Assembly: GCA_017652265.1 (NCBI GenBank)
Contig: JAGCBH010000018.1
Location: 1-44,096 of the forward strand
Length of the DNA stretch: 44,096 nt
Origin: a bacterium
GTDB taxonomy: Bacteria > Cyanobacteriota > Vampirovibrionia > Gastranaerophilales > Gastranaerophilaceae
Direction of reading: 5' to 3'
Below the pieces are notes generated by a model. That model did no database searches and was not told the DNA's origin. It worked only from the letters and a program-made list of their open reading frames with translations. A program made the translations under genes and the position numbers. This document shows, one piece after another, positions 17,515 to 27,507 of the stretch. Each line of letters starts with the position of its first letter. The first letter of the stretch is position 1.

Positions 17515-17547
17515 AAAAATCTCAGGAAATTATCCTGAGATTTTTTA
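17515..17547. terminator. Bidirectional terminator between the secreted protein and atpG
   Basis: A ten-base perfect stem (AATCTCAGGA, 17518-17527, with 17533-17542) with a five-base loop is flanked by an A run on the left and a T run on the right. It can terminate both the plus-strand gene and the minus-strand ATP synthase operon, whose last stop codon is at 17548. Confidence 0.9.
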
Positions 17548-18480
17548 TTATCCAAGCTGTGCATTAGCACCAGATACAACTTCCACTATTTCGTTTGTAA
17601 TTGCAGCCTGACGGATTTTATTGTATTCAACGGAAAGTTCCGACAGAATTTTTTCCGCATTATTTGCGGCAGCTGACATCGCAGTCATTCTGGAAGCCAA
17701 TTCGCTTGCCTGCGCCTCCAGAACAGCCTGATAAATTATATTTGTCAAATACATAGGTACTATCTGCTGCAAAATACTCGGTTTATTAGGTTCAAATTCC
17801 ATAAGACTTTCAATTATACCGTCAAATTTGTTGTTATGATTAACGTTTTCCAATGGAAGTATCTGCCAATTTTCAACAAAATAGCTCATCATATTTTTAA
17901 ATCTTGTCGTTATCAGTTCAATTTTATCAATTTGCCCGCTAACAAAAAGTTCCGCCAAATCTTCTACAACATAATAAGTATTGGATACATCAGCTTTATC
18001 AATAACATTAAAATATGTTTTGGTAATATCTATTCCAAATCTTGTTATTTTCCGTTTTAAACCGTTTTCTCCTTTTTGACCGATAACAAAAAGTTTTACA
18101 CCCACACCGCTATCTGTATAATTTTTAATCGTTTCAAGAGTTCTGCGGATAATGTTTGAGTTATATGCACCCGCAAGACCTTTATTAGAGGTCATTACAA
18201 GCAAGCCTACATTTTTTATTTCACGCCTTTCAAGCAACTTAGGATAATTGTCTATCGGACTTTCTATGTGCAAGTTTTCTATAAAAGCACCATCGTCATT
18301 AATACTTGCAAGCATTTTTTCAAACATGTTTTTTAATTCATAAGTGAACGGTCTGGAAGCTTTTACACTGTTCTCCGCTTTTTTAACTTTAGCGGCAGCA
18401 ACCATTTTCATGGCACGTGTAATTTTTTTCGTGCTCTGAATACTGTTTATTCTGTTTTTTATATCTTTCAGATTTGTCAT
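17548..18480 (-). CDS. atpG: ATP synthase gamma subunit
   Basis: Central rotor shaft of F1. The 310 residues begin TNLKDIKNRINSIQSTKKIT followed by RAMKMVAAAKVKKAE, the N-terminal helix. The C-terminal helix ends the protein (RMTAMSAAANNAEKILSELS, then YNKIRQAAITNEIVEVVSGA). The central region is normal in length, without the photosynthetic cyanobacterial redox insert that I would expect as extra cysteines. It is last in the operon, 3 bases after atpA. Beta and epsilon do not follow, as in cyanobacteria where they form a separate operon. Confidence 0.97.
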   Translation of the reverse strand: MTNLKDIKNRINSIQSTKKITRAMKMVAAAKVKKAENSVKASRPFTYELKNMFEKMLASINDDGAFIENLHIESPIDNYPKLLERREIKNVGLLVMTSNKGLAGAYNSNIIRRTLETIKNYTDSGVGVKLFVIGQKGENGLKRKITRFGIDITKTYFNVIDKADVSNTYYVVEDLAELFVSGQIDKIELITTRFKNMMSYFVENWQILPLENVNHNNKFDGIIESLMEFEPNKPSILQQIVPMYLTNIIYQAVLEAQASELASRMTAMSAAANNAEKILSELSVEYNKIRQAAITNEIVEVVSGANAQLG

Positions 18481-18483
18481 GAA

Positions 18484-20528
<2,045 letters not shown>

Positions 20529-20529
20529 T

Positions 20530-21030
20530 TTACAAATCCATCCTTTCAAAAATATCAAGACTTCTTTCTATATATTTTTTATGAAGCCCGCTGTCCGAAC
20601 TAAATTTTTCGCTTATTGTGTTCTGTGCTTTATTTAAAGCATTGTTGTACGCAGCTGAAGAAATCTTCCGTATAATCTTGCTTTTTTCATTAGCTAAAAA
20701 TTTTTCGGTATTGTCATTTATTTTTTGCGTATTTTTCTTAATTGCTTCGTCAATATCGGCAACAACACTGTTTGCACCAGCCTCAATTTTACTTACACAT
20801 TCATTAATGTCATTATCAAGAAGTTTAAAATACTCTTTTGCGTCAGACAATTTTTTAGCCGCGTCTGCTTTTTCTTTTTTTGAATTTTCAATTTTTTCCA
20901 CTATGGCATCTTTAAAGGAAGAAAGCTTTCCCGCCATATTTATCTTGACACACACAAAAGCCAAAAGCGCAACAAGAATAATGAAGTTGATAACATTACT
21001 GTAAACAAGTAAATTCCAAAAATCAGCCAT
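20530..21030 (-). CDS. atpF: ATP synthase b subunit
   Basis: Peripheral-stalk b subunit. The 166 residues have one N-terminal membrane helix (about 8-30, VYSNVINFIILVALLAFVCV) followed by a long charged coiled coil rich in Lys/Glu to the end. It overlaps the preceding b' gene by 8 bases. Two neighbouring b-type genes that differ in sequence are typical of cyanobacterial and chloroplast ATP synthases, where b and b' form a heterodimer. Confidence 0.93.
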   Translation of the reverse strand: MADFWNLLVYSNVINFIILVALLAFVCVKINMAGKLSSFKDAIVEKIENSKKEKADAAKKLSDAKEYFKLLDNDINECVSKIEAGANSVVADIDEAIKKNTQKINDNTEKFLANEKSKIIRKISSAAYNNALNKAQNTISEKFSSDSGLHKKYIERSLDIFERMDL

Positions 21031-21451
21031 TGCTGCCTCCTTTCAGAATTTTAGAAACTATGGATTCCGAAATATTATCAATTTCTGGCACCAGCGCATC
21101 AGTTACTTCTTTTTCGTTTTCAGTAAGTTCTTTTTTAATCTCAACCATTTTTCTGAAAGATTTGTCTTTAATTTCACTCATTTCTTTTTGATAATTGAAA
21201 TTCGCTTCATTAATTTTGTCATTCATTACTTTATTTGCATTCTGCATTGCTTCATCAAACTTTTTGTCACGGTCATCAATTATCTCCTGCGCTTCATTGT
21301 CAATTTTTTGTGCATCAGCATAATTTTTGGAAATCATGGCATCTCTTTGCTCACCTATTTTTTTCAAAGGCGTATAGAAAATCAAGTTCATAATTTCCAT
21401 GAACAAAAGAAAACTTATTACCGTTACTAAAAAAGTCGCATTAAATTCCAT
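21023..21451 (-). CDS. atpF': ATP synthase b' subunit
   Basis: Second stalk subunit. The 142 residues have a membrane helix (about 5-28, ATFLVTVISFLLFMEIMNLI) containing the usual FYTPLKKI exit. A coiled coil with repeated acidic and basic residues follows. It comes directly after atpE and before atpF, the cyanobacterial order c-b'-b. Compared with atpF it is shorter and has no cysteines in the coil. The assignment b' rather than b rests mainly on order. Confidence 0.9.
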   Translation of the reverse strand: MEFNATFLVTVISFLLFMEIMNLIFYTPLKKIGEQRDAMISKNYADAQKIDNEAQEIIDDRDKKFDEAMQNANKVMNDKINEANFNYQKEMSEIKDKSFRKMVEIKKELTENEKEVTDALVPEIDNISESIVSKILKGGSNG

Positions 21452-21461
21452 TTTTTATTTT

Positions 21462-21707
21462 CTATTTTCCTGTAAGTAAAAATGCAATAACGAATGCATA
21501 CAAAGCACACGCTTCAGATAACGCAGCACCAAGCAAGAAAAATCCGAACGCTTTACCTGCAACTTCAGGCTGACGCGATACCGCATCCATTAAACCTTTT
21601 GTTGCAAGTCCGATACCAAGTCCCGCACCTATTGCACCAAAACCGATTGCAATACCCGCACTCAAATGTGCCATGTTTAAACTCAAATTTGCTGTTTGTT
21701 CAATCAT
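21462..21707 (-). CDS. atpE: ATP synthase c subunit
   Basis: Ion-translocating ring subunit. The 81 residues form two helices joined by the RQPE loop. The carboxylate is Glu in LLGAALSEACALYAFVIAF. Compared with Na+ c-rings of the Ilyobacter type, the Gln of the first helix is Ile (GLGIGLA) and the Ser-Thr after the Glu are Ala-Cys. The Na+ ligand set is therefore missing and the ring should use protons. ATG 21707 is chosen because AAGGAG sits 7 bases upstream. Confidence 0.95.
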   Translation of the reverse strand: MIEQTANLSLNMAHLSAGIAIGFGAIGAGLGIGLATKGLMDAVSRQPEVAGKAFGFFLLGAALSEACALYAFVIAFLLTGK

Positions 21708-21739
21708 TTTTTTCTCCTTTTTTATTAACAATATTTTTT

Positions 21740-22435
21740 TTAGTGTTCGCCCTCTGCTGATGATATGTATGTCATTGTCAGCATCATAAATACCGTTGCC
21801 TGAATAAACGCTACCAATAGTTCAAAAAGCATAATAGGCAAAGGCAGTAAATATGCAAAAATTCCAAGCATCATTGTTACAAGAATTTCGCCAGCCAAAA
21901 TGTTTGCAAAAAGTCGTATGGCAAGACTTAAAGGTCTTGTAACCATTTCAAGAATTTCAACAAACATCATTATAATTCCGGAAATTGAAAATTCATGTAA
22001 TAAAAATTTCCCTTTCTTTTTTATAAAACCAAGCCCGACATAATACACAAGCACAATTATGGCAAGCCCCGCCGTAACATTTATGTCATTTGTCGGCGCC
22101 GCAAACTCACCTGATTTTAAATGAATTACCCTCAAAGGTATTTGCCCGATTAAATTTGCGGTAAGTATAAATAAGAACAATGATGCTACAAGCGGAACGT
22201 GTTTTGCACCTTTTTCCGGTAAAAATGAATTCATTGTGTCACTTATGAAATTCATCACACCCTCGCATACCGCCTGAAATTTTGAAGGTATAATTTCCAA
22301 TTTGCGTGTAGCAATAAAAGCAACGGCAATGAGTATAGCCATAGCAAGCCACATTGTAAAAATTGTGTCAAGATTAAAACTTAAATTGTTTCCGTTTAAA
22401 TTTGTTGACCAAACCCAATGCCCTATTTCGCTCAT
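21740..22435 (-). CDS. atpB: ATP synthase a subunit
   Basis: Membrane half-channel subunit. The 231 residues have about five to six helices, the key arginine in LAIRLFANILAGEILVTMM, and the C-terminal LLVAFIQATVFMMLTMTYISSA helix that contacts the ring. ATG 22435 is preferred over GTG 22438; AAGGGG lies 6 bases before it. It is first in the operon. No atpI-type gene precedes it; birA diverges instead. Confidence 0.96.
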   Translation of the reverse strand: MSEIGHWVWSTNLNGNNLSFNLDTIFTMWLAMAILIAVAFIATRKLEIIPSKFQAVCEGVMNFISDTMNSFLPEKGAKHVPLVASLFLFILTANLIGQIPLRVIHLKSGEFAAPTNDINVTAGLAIIVLVYYVGLGFIKKKGKFLLHEFSISGIIMMFVEILEMVTRPLSLAIRLFANILAGEILVTMMLGIFAYLLPLPIMLFELLVAFIQATVFMMLTMTYISSAEGEH

Positions 22436-22457
22436 CACATCCCCTTATCTAAGTTTT

Positions 22458-22486
22458 ATTGTAACCCAACAGAAAAAATTTGGCAA
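22458..22486 (-). promoter_or_regulatory. Promoter of the ATP synthase operon
   Basis: Minus strand TTGCCA (22486-22481), 17-base spacer, TACAAT (22463-22458). The -35 overlaps that of the divergent birA promoter. The leader would be about 16 bases. Confidence 0.7.
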
Positions 22487-22508
22487 ATAAAATTTTTTGG
22501 TGTACAAT
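22480..22508 (+). promoter_or_regulatory. Promoter of birA-oadGAB
   Basis: TTGGCA (22480-22485), 17-base spacer, TACAAT (22503-22508). Its predicted start point is within a few bases of the birA ATG at 22518, and its -35 overlaps that of the opposing ATP synthase promoter. Confidence 0.7.
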
Positions 22509-22517
22509 TGACAATAT

Positions 22518-23246
22518 ATGAAGGATATGTTTAACGATATTAATTTGAATAATGTAAATTCAACAAATCAATGGGCAAAAGAACACCTGACAGAATTACA
22601 CGACAGATCTGTTGTAACTGCTCAAACTCAAACCAACGGCAGAGGTAGATTAAATCGCTCCTGGATGGATTTGGGAGAAGGTAATTTATTCTTGACATTT
22701 GTTTTGAAACCTGATTTAAAATACAGCTCCCATTTTTCAAATATTACTCAGTATTTATCGGTAATATTATGCAGAATACTTGAAAAATACGAAGTTGCTC
22801 CGCAAATCAAATGGCCCAATGATGTTCTTGTAAACGGCAAAAAAATCGCAGGGATTCTTGCTGAAACTTCAATGAGTCAAAATAATTTTAACGGAATTGT
22901 TTTGGGGATCGGAGTAAATCTAAACGCAAAAGCAGAAAGTTTTAAATCAATAGATAAACCCGCAACAGCTTTAAATCTTGAAATAAATCGGGAAATTAAT
23001 CTTGAAAATTTCAAAACAGAACTTTGTGAAGAATTTTTTGGCCAATATGATGAATTTATGGGCAATGGATTTTTATTCATTATGGACGAATATATTAAAC
23101 ATGCATGCTTTTTAAACAAGGAACTTACAGTTGCACAGATAAACAAAAACATCTCAGGAACTGCAAAAGGCATCAACGAACATGGCGAACTTGTTTTGGC
23201 GCAACAGGATAAAGATATTATTTTGGATATAGGAGATATATTATGA
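22518..23246 (+). CDS. birA: Biotin-protein ligase
   Basis: Attaches biotin to the lysine of biotin carrier domains, here most plausibly that of the OadA protein encoded two genes downstream. The 242 residues contain TNGRGRLNRSW (adenylate-binding GRGR loop) and QIKWPNDVLVNGKKIAGIL. They lack the N-terminal winged helix of repressor-type BirA, so it is a ligase only. The promoter ends next to the ATG and there is no conventional ribosome-binding site, suggesting a leaderless start. It overlaps oadG by ATGA. Confidence 0.95.
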   Translation: MKDMFNDINLNNVNSTNQWAKEHLTELHDRSVVTAQTQTNGRGRLNRSWMDLGEGNLFLTFVLKPDLKYSSHFSNITQYLSVILCRILEKYEVAPQIKWPNDVLVNGKKIAGILAETSMSQNNFNGIVLGIGVNLNAKAESFKSIDKPATALNLEINREINLENFKTELCEEFFGQYDEFMGNGFLFIMDEYIKHACFLNKELTVAQINKNISGTAKGINEHGELVLAQQDKDIILDIGDIL

Positions 23247-23473
23247 CAGAAAGTGTATTATCACTTGGACTACAAATGATGTGCATAGGAATGGGATTTG
23301 TACTGTGCTTTTTGTGCATGTTAATCATCTCTATGATGGTTATGTCAAAAGTTGTAGGGTATTTGAATAAAATATTCCCTGAGGCAGTTGAAGAACCCAA
23401 AAAACAAAGTAAACCAGCAGGAGACGATACTGAAATCGCAATAGCGATAGCAGCAGTTAAAAGCTTGGGATAG
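23243..23473 (+). CDS. oadG: Decarboxylase Na+ pump, gamma-like subunit
   Basis: Small membrane subunit that assembles the decarboxylase complex. The 76 residues have one N-terminal transmembrane helix (about 7-35), a short Pro/Lys-rich linker, and the C-terminal EIAIAIAAVKSLG, the family signature that contacts the carboxyltransferase. Its start overlaps the birA stop. The weak sequence conservation of this family means position and C-terminus carry the call. Confidence 0.85.
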   Translation: MTESVLSLGLQMMCIGMGFVLCFLCMLIISMMVMSKVVGYLNKIFPEAVEEPKKQSKPAGDDTEIAIAIAAVKSLG

Positions 23474-23504
23474 TTAAGACAATATTTTAAAAGAGGACAT
23501 AAAA

Positions 23505-25316
23505 ATGACAAAAAAACAAATTAAAGTAATGGATACATCATTCAGAGACGGATTTCAGTCAATATACGGAGCGAAAGTTCTTGTTGATGATTTTATACCT
23601 GCCCTGCAGGCAGCCGTAGATGCCGGAATTAAACATTTTGAAACAGCCGGCGGCGCAAGATTTCAGGCTCCGATATTTTTCTGTAATGAAAATGCTTTTG
23701 AAACAATGGACAAAATCAGAGAAGCTGTCGGCCCTGACGTTAAACTTCAGTCTTTATCAAGAGGTGTCAATGTTGTAGGTTTAAATTCACAACCTCGTGA
23801 TGTTATTGATTTACACGCAAAAACTTTTGCAAAACACGGAATTAATGTTATCAGAAACTTTGACGCTTTAAATGATGTTAACAACCTTATAGATTCAGCA
23901 ACCAGTATAAGAAGATACGGCTTACAGCACGAAGTTACCATTACTATGATGGAACTGCCGTACGGTTGCGAAGGCGCACATGATGTTGCTTTTTATGAAA
24001 AAGTTTTGAGAAATATTTTAGACAGCGGTTTACCGTTTGACAGCCTTGCATTTAAAGATGCATCCGGAACTTCAAACCCGAGAAAAGTCTATGCGACAGT
24101 TAAAATGGCTCGTGAACTTTTAGGCGAAGATGCTCACATCCGTTTCCATTCTCACGAAACTGCAGGAACGGGTTTAGCGGCATATTTGGCAGCTCTTGAA
24201 GGCGGCGCTGACGGAATTGATTTATCAATGAAACCTGTTTCCGGCGGTACTGCTCAGCCTGATATTATTTCTATGTGGCACGCTTTAAAAGGTACGGATT
24301 ATGATTTGGGATTAGACATTAAAAAGATTATGGAAACAGAAGAAATCTTTAAAGAATGTATGAAAGATTATCCGATTTCACCGATTTCATTATCCGTTAA
24401 TCCTATTCTTATACAGGCACCTTTACCTGGCGGGGCTACGGCAACAACAGTTAATCAGCTTAAAGATATGGGTATGCTTGATAAATTCCCTAAACTTATT
24501 GCCAATATGAAAGAAGTTGTCGCACGCGGAGGATTTGCAACATCAGTAACACCTGTTTCACAATTCTACGCTCAGCAGTCTTTCTTAAACACAATAACCG
24601 AACACCCTTGGGAACAGGCAAATCCGGGGTATGCAAAAATGCTTTTGGGCTATTTTGGCAAAACTCCATGCGAACCTGATCCTGAGCTTGTAAAATGGGC
24701 GGAAGAAAAGACAGGTTTAATGCCGACAACGGAAAAAGTTGTTGATTTGAATGACAAAGATCCTGAAAAAGGTGTAAAAGCTGCTGAACAAAGACTTATT
24801 GCTGCAGAATTACCTGTAACTGATGAAAATCTTTTCATTGCAGCTGCCTGCAAAGACGGTAATGTTGATAAAGGTATCGACTTTTTACTCGGCAATGGTA
24901 AAATTTCAGTTAATAAAGTTTCTGCAAGCTCTGTTTCAAATGAAACCGAAAAATCAAAAGACGGTGGTTACACAGTTTCAGTTAATGGCAAAAAATATGC
25001 AATTAAAATTGATGGCGAAAAAGCTTACGTTAACGGCAAGACATACGATATAAACGTTACAAACGGAATTGAAACATCCTCTCAAAGCTCTGATAACAGT
25101 AACGGAACACCAATTAAAACCGGTTTGCCTGGTAATGTTTTAAGACTGCCTGTTGCTGTTGGAGATAGTGTATCAGAAGGCGATGTTGTTGCCGTAATTG
25201 AAGCTATGAAAATGGAAACAGAAATAAAATCAACAGTTTCCGGTACGGTAAAATCATTAGAAGTTAGCACAGGCGACAAAGTTCAGGCAGGCGAAGTCCT
25301 GGCAACAGTAGGTTAA
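23505..25316 (+). CDS. oadA: Biotin-containing decarboxylase/carboxyltransferase, OadA-like
   Basis: Transfers CO2 from a carboxylic acid, probably oxaloacetate, to biotin for decarboxylation by the OadB pump. The 603 residues have a TIM-barrel carboxyltransferase (about 1-300) with metal ligands in [16 protein letters not shown] and [10 protein letters not shown] conserved C-domain follows, then a biotinyl domain with EAMKMETEI (Lys569). The active-site sequence departs from the usual DTTLRDAHQS and HLHCHATTG, so it is a divergent branch and the substrate is less certain. It starts 31 bases after oadG with AAAGAGG upstream. Confidence 0.9.
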   Translation: MTKKQIKVMDTSFRDGFQSIYGAKVLVDDFIPALQAAVDAGIKHFETAGGARFQAPIFFCNENAFETMDKIREAVGPDVKLQSLSRGVNVVGLNSQPRDVIDLHAKTFAKHGINVIRNFDALNDVNNLIDSATSIRRYGLQHEVTITMMELPYGCEGAHDVAFYEKVLRNILDSGLPFDSLAFKDASGTSNPRKVYATVKMARELLGEDAHIRFHSHETAGTGLAAYLAALEGGADGIDLSMKPVSGGTAQPDIISMWHALKGTDYDLGLDIKKIMETEEIFKECMKDYPISPISLSVNPILIQAPLPGGATATTVNQLKDMGMLDKFPKLIANMKEVVARGGFATSVTPVSQFYAQQSFLNTITEHPWEQANPGYAKMLLGYFGKTPCEPDPELVKWAEEKTGLMPTTEKVVDLNDKDPEKGVKAAEQRLIAAELPVTDENLFIAAACKDGNVDKGIDFLLGNGKISVNKVSASSVSNETEKSKDGGYTVSVNGKKYAIKIDGEKAYVNGKTYDINVTNGIETSSQSSDNSNGTPIKTGLPGNVLRLPVAVGDSVSEGDVVAVIEAMKMETEIKSTVSGTVKSLEVSTGDKVQAGEVLATVG

Positions 25317-25327
25317 GGAGGGCAAAA

Positions 25328-26530
25328 ATGAATTTAGCGGAAAGTTTGGAAAAACTTTGGTCATCAACAGGTATTGCAAATTTCATTTTACCTGCAGATC
25401 CTGAATTATCGGGAATTGAACAGTTTTTACATATGTTCGGCTCACCAGTAATGTTATTATTATGTCTGTTTCTTTTATGGCTGGGAATAAAAAAACAATA
25501 TGAACCTCTTTTACTTATTCCAATAGCTTTTGGCGGATTTTTATCAAATATCCCCGTTGCAGGTATCGCAAATCCTGATGGGTTTTTAGGAATAATATAT
25601 GAAGCAGGTATTCATCAGGGGATTTTTCCTTTGATAATATTCATGGGTGTAGGCGCAATGACAGATTTCGGTCCGTTAATTGCAAACCCTAAAACGGCAC
25701 TTTTAGGCGGTGCTGCACAATTCGGAATTTTCGGTGCGCTATTGCTGGCTCTTTGCGTGTTTGGTTTTACCCTGCCGCAATCCGGAGCAATAGGTATTAT
25801 TGGAGGTGCTGACGGCCCTACATCAATCTATGTAACATCAAAGCTTGCTCCTGAACTTTTGGGAGCAATTGCGGTTGCCGCTTATTCTTATATGGCATTG
25901 GTTCCTGTTATTCAGCCGCCTATAATGAAAGCTCTCACGACAAAAGAAGAGCGTGAAATTCAGATGGAACAACTGAGAACTGTTACAAAACGCGAAAAAA
26001 TCGTGTTTCCGCTTGTTGTTTTATCACTTTGCGTAATATTTTTACCTGATGCGTGCCCTTTAATCGGAGCTTTAACATTCGGTAATTTATGCAAAGAATG
26101 CGGTGTTGTTGAAAGATTATCAGACACAATGCAAAACGCTCTAATCAATATCGTAACAATATTTTTGGGACTTTCGGTAGGTTCAAAATTATCCGCAGAA
26201 CAATTTTTGACAACGCAGACGCTATTTATTCTGGTTTTGGGTATAACGGCATTTGCGTTAGCAACAGCAGGTGGCGTCTTGTTTGCAAAAGCAATGAACT
26301 TCTTTATCAAACTGGACAATAAACTGACAGGCAAAAATACACCATTAATTAACCCGTTAATAGGTTCGGCAGGTGTTTCGGCAGTACCTATGGCGGCAAG
26401 AGTCGCAAATAAGGTGGGTATGGAAGCTAATCCTCAAAACTTCTTATTAATGCACGCAATGGGTCCGAATGTTGCAGGTGTAATCGGCTCAGGCGTTGCC
26501 GCAGGTATCCTGCTTGCACTTTGCGGATAG
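25328..26530 (+). CDS. oadB: Decarboxylase Na+ pump membrane subunit, OadB/GcdB
   Basis: Membrane subunit that decarboxylates carboxybiotin and pumps Na+ outward. The 400 residues have about nine to eleven helices. They include [21 protein letters not shown] with the essential Asp, [21 protein letters not shown] and [19 protein letters not shown], the conserved core of OadB, GcdB and MmdB. It follows oadA by 11 bases (AGGAGG start). Together with birA-oadG-oadA it is a complete Na+ pump set. It nearly touches the convergent dus gene (2-base gap). Confidence 0.95.
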   Translation: MNLAESLEKLWSSTGIANFILPADPELSGIEQFLHMFGSPVMLLLCLFLLWLGIKKQYEPLLLIPIAFGGFLSNIPVAGIANPDGFLGIIYEAGIHQGIFPLIIFMGVGAMTDFGPLIANPKTALLGGAAQFGIFGALLLALCVFGFTLPQSGAIGIIGGADGPTSIYVTSKLAPELLGAIAVAAYSYMALVPVIQPPIMKALTTKEEREIQMEQLRTVTKREKIVFPLVVLSLCVIFLPDACPLIGALTFGNLCKECGVVERLSDTMQNALINIVTIFLGLSVGSKLSAEQFLTTQTLFILVLGITAFALATAGGVLFAKAMNFFIKLDNKLTGKNTPLINPLIGSAGVSAVPMAARVANKVGMEANPQNFLLMHAMGPNVAGVIGSGVAAGILLALCG

Positions 26531-26532
26531 CT

Positions 26533-27507
26533 CTATACAACTGTTTTTAATGAAAGCAATTCATTTATTATAATTTCGGGATTTTCTTCCAGAACTATTC
26601 TGGCGCGAATTTTTGCGGCATTCGGAACTCCCGAAATGTAGTATGGGAACAGTTTACGCATAAATTTAACACCTGTTTTAATTCCACGAAAATCAATTTC
26701 CATATTAATATGATGAATAAGAATATCAATTTTTTCGGAAATATCAGGCGGAGGAAGTTTTTCACCTGTTAAAAAATAATGTTCAATACGATGAATTAAG
26801 GTCGGATCTCCCAAAATCCCTCTGCCTATTGCAACGCCGTCCGCTTCACTTTCTTCAATACAACGAATCGCATCATCAACGGATTTTATATCACCATTCG
26901 CAAAAACAGGAATATCAACATTTTTTTTCAATTGTGCAATACTTTTCCAATCCGCTTGTCCCGAATACATTTGTGCCCTTGTTCTTCCGTGAATTGTTAT
27001 AAAATCAGCACCTGCCTCCTGCATCATCTCACCGAATTCAACAAAATTTTTCTCATTTTCACTGTATCCAAGACGAAATTTAACACTGACAGGTTTATCC
27101 GTACCCTCTTTTGCTGCTTTTACCAAATCTTGAGCCAATTCAGGTGTTCTCATTAATGCACTTCCATCGTTACCGCAAACGACTTTTCGCACAGGGCAAC
27201 CCATATTAATATCAAAAATATCGCAAACATCATTCAATATTTGAGCGGATTTTCTTATTAAATCAGGCTTATGCCCGCTTACCTGAAATGCTATCGGATG
27301 GTGAGTTTCCCTCAAATCCGTCATACAGGTCTGACGATTTTTCTGGTTCAAAAGTTCGGAGCTTATCATCTCTGTCGTTATAAGGCAGGTTTTAGAGTAT
27401 TCCCTGACCAAATCTCTCAAAGGCAAATCCGTAACACCCGCCATCGGCGCAAGTGATACTTTGCTTGAAATAATTGTTTTTAATACTTCCTGCCTGTTAT
27501 GATTCAT
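26533..27507 (-). CDS. dus: tRNA-dihydrouridine synthase, DusB-like
   Basis: FMN enzyme that reduces specific uridines of tRNA to dihydrouridine. The 324 residues begin with LAPMAGVTDLPLRDLVREYS. The catalytic cysteine is in FDINMGCPVRKVVCGNDGSA, followed by HGRTRAQMYSGQADW and VFANGDIKS, then GRGILGDPTLI. Normal length. Its start overlaps the end of the upstream TPR gene by 11 bases, so it is the second gene of that operon. Confidence 0.95.
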   Translation of the reverse strand: MNHNRQEVLKTIISSKVSLAPMAGVTDLPLRDLVREYSKTCLITTEMISSELLNQKNRQTCMTDLRETHHPIAFQVSGHKPDLIRKSAQILNDVCDIFDINMGCPVRKVVCGNDGSALMRTPELAQDLVKAAKEGTDKPVSVKFRLGYSENEKNFVEFGEMMQEAGADFITIHGRTRAQMYSGQADWKSIAQLKKNVDIPVFANGDIKSVDDAIRCIEESEADGVAIGRGILGDPTLIHRIEHYFLTGEKLPPPDISEKIDILIHHINMEIDFRGIKTGVKFMRKLFPYYISGVPNAAKIRARIVLEENPEIIINELLSLKTVV

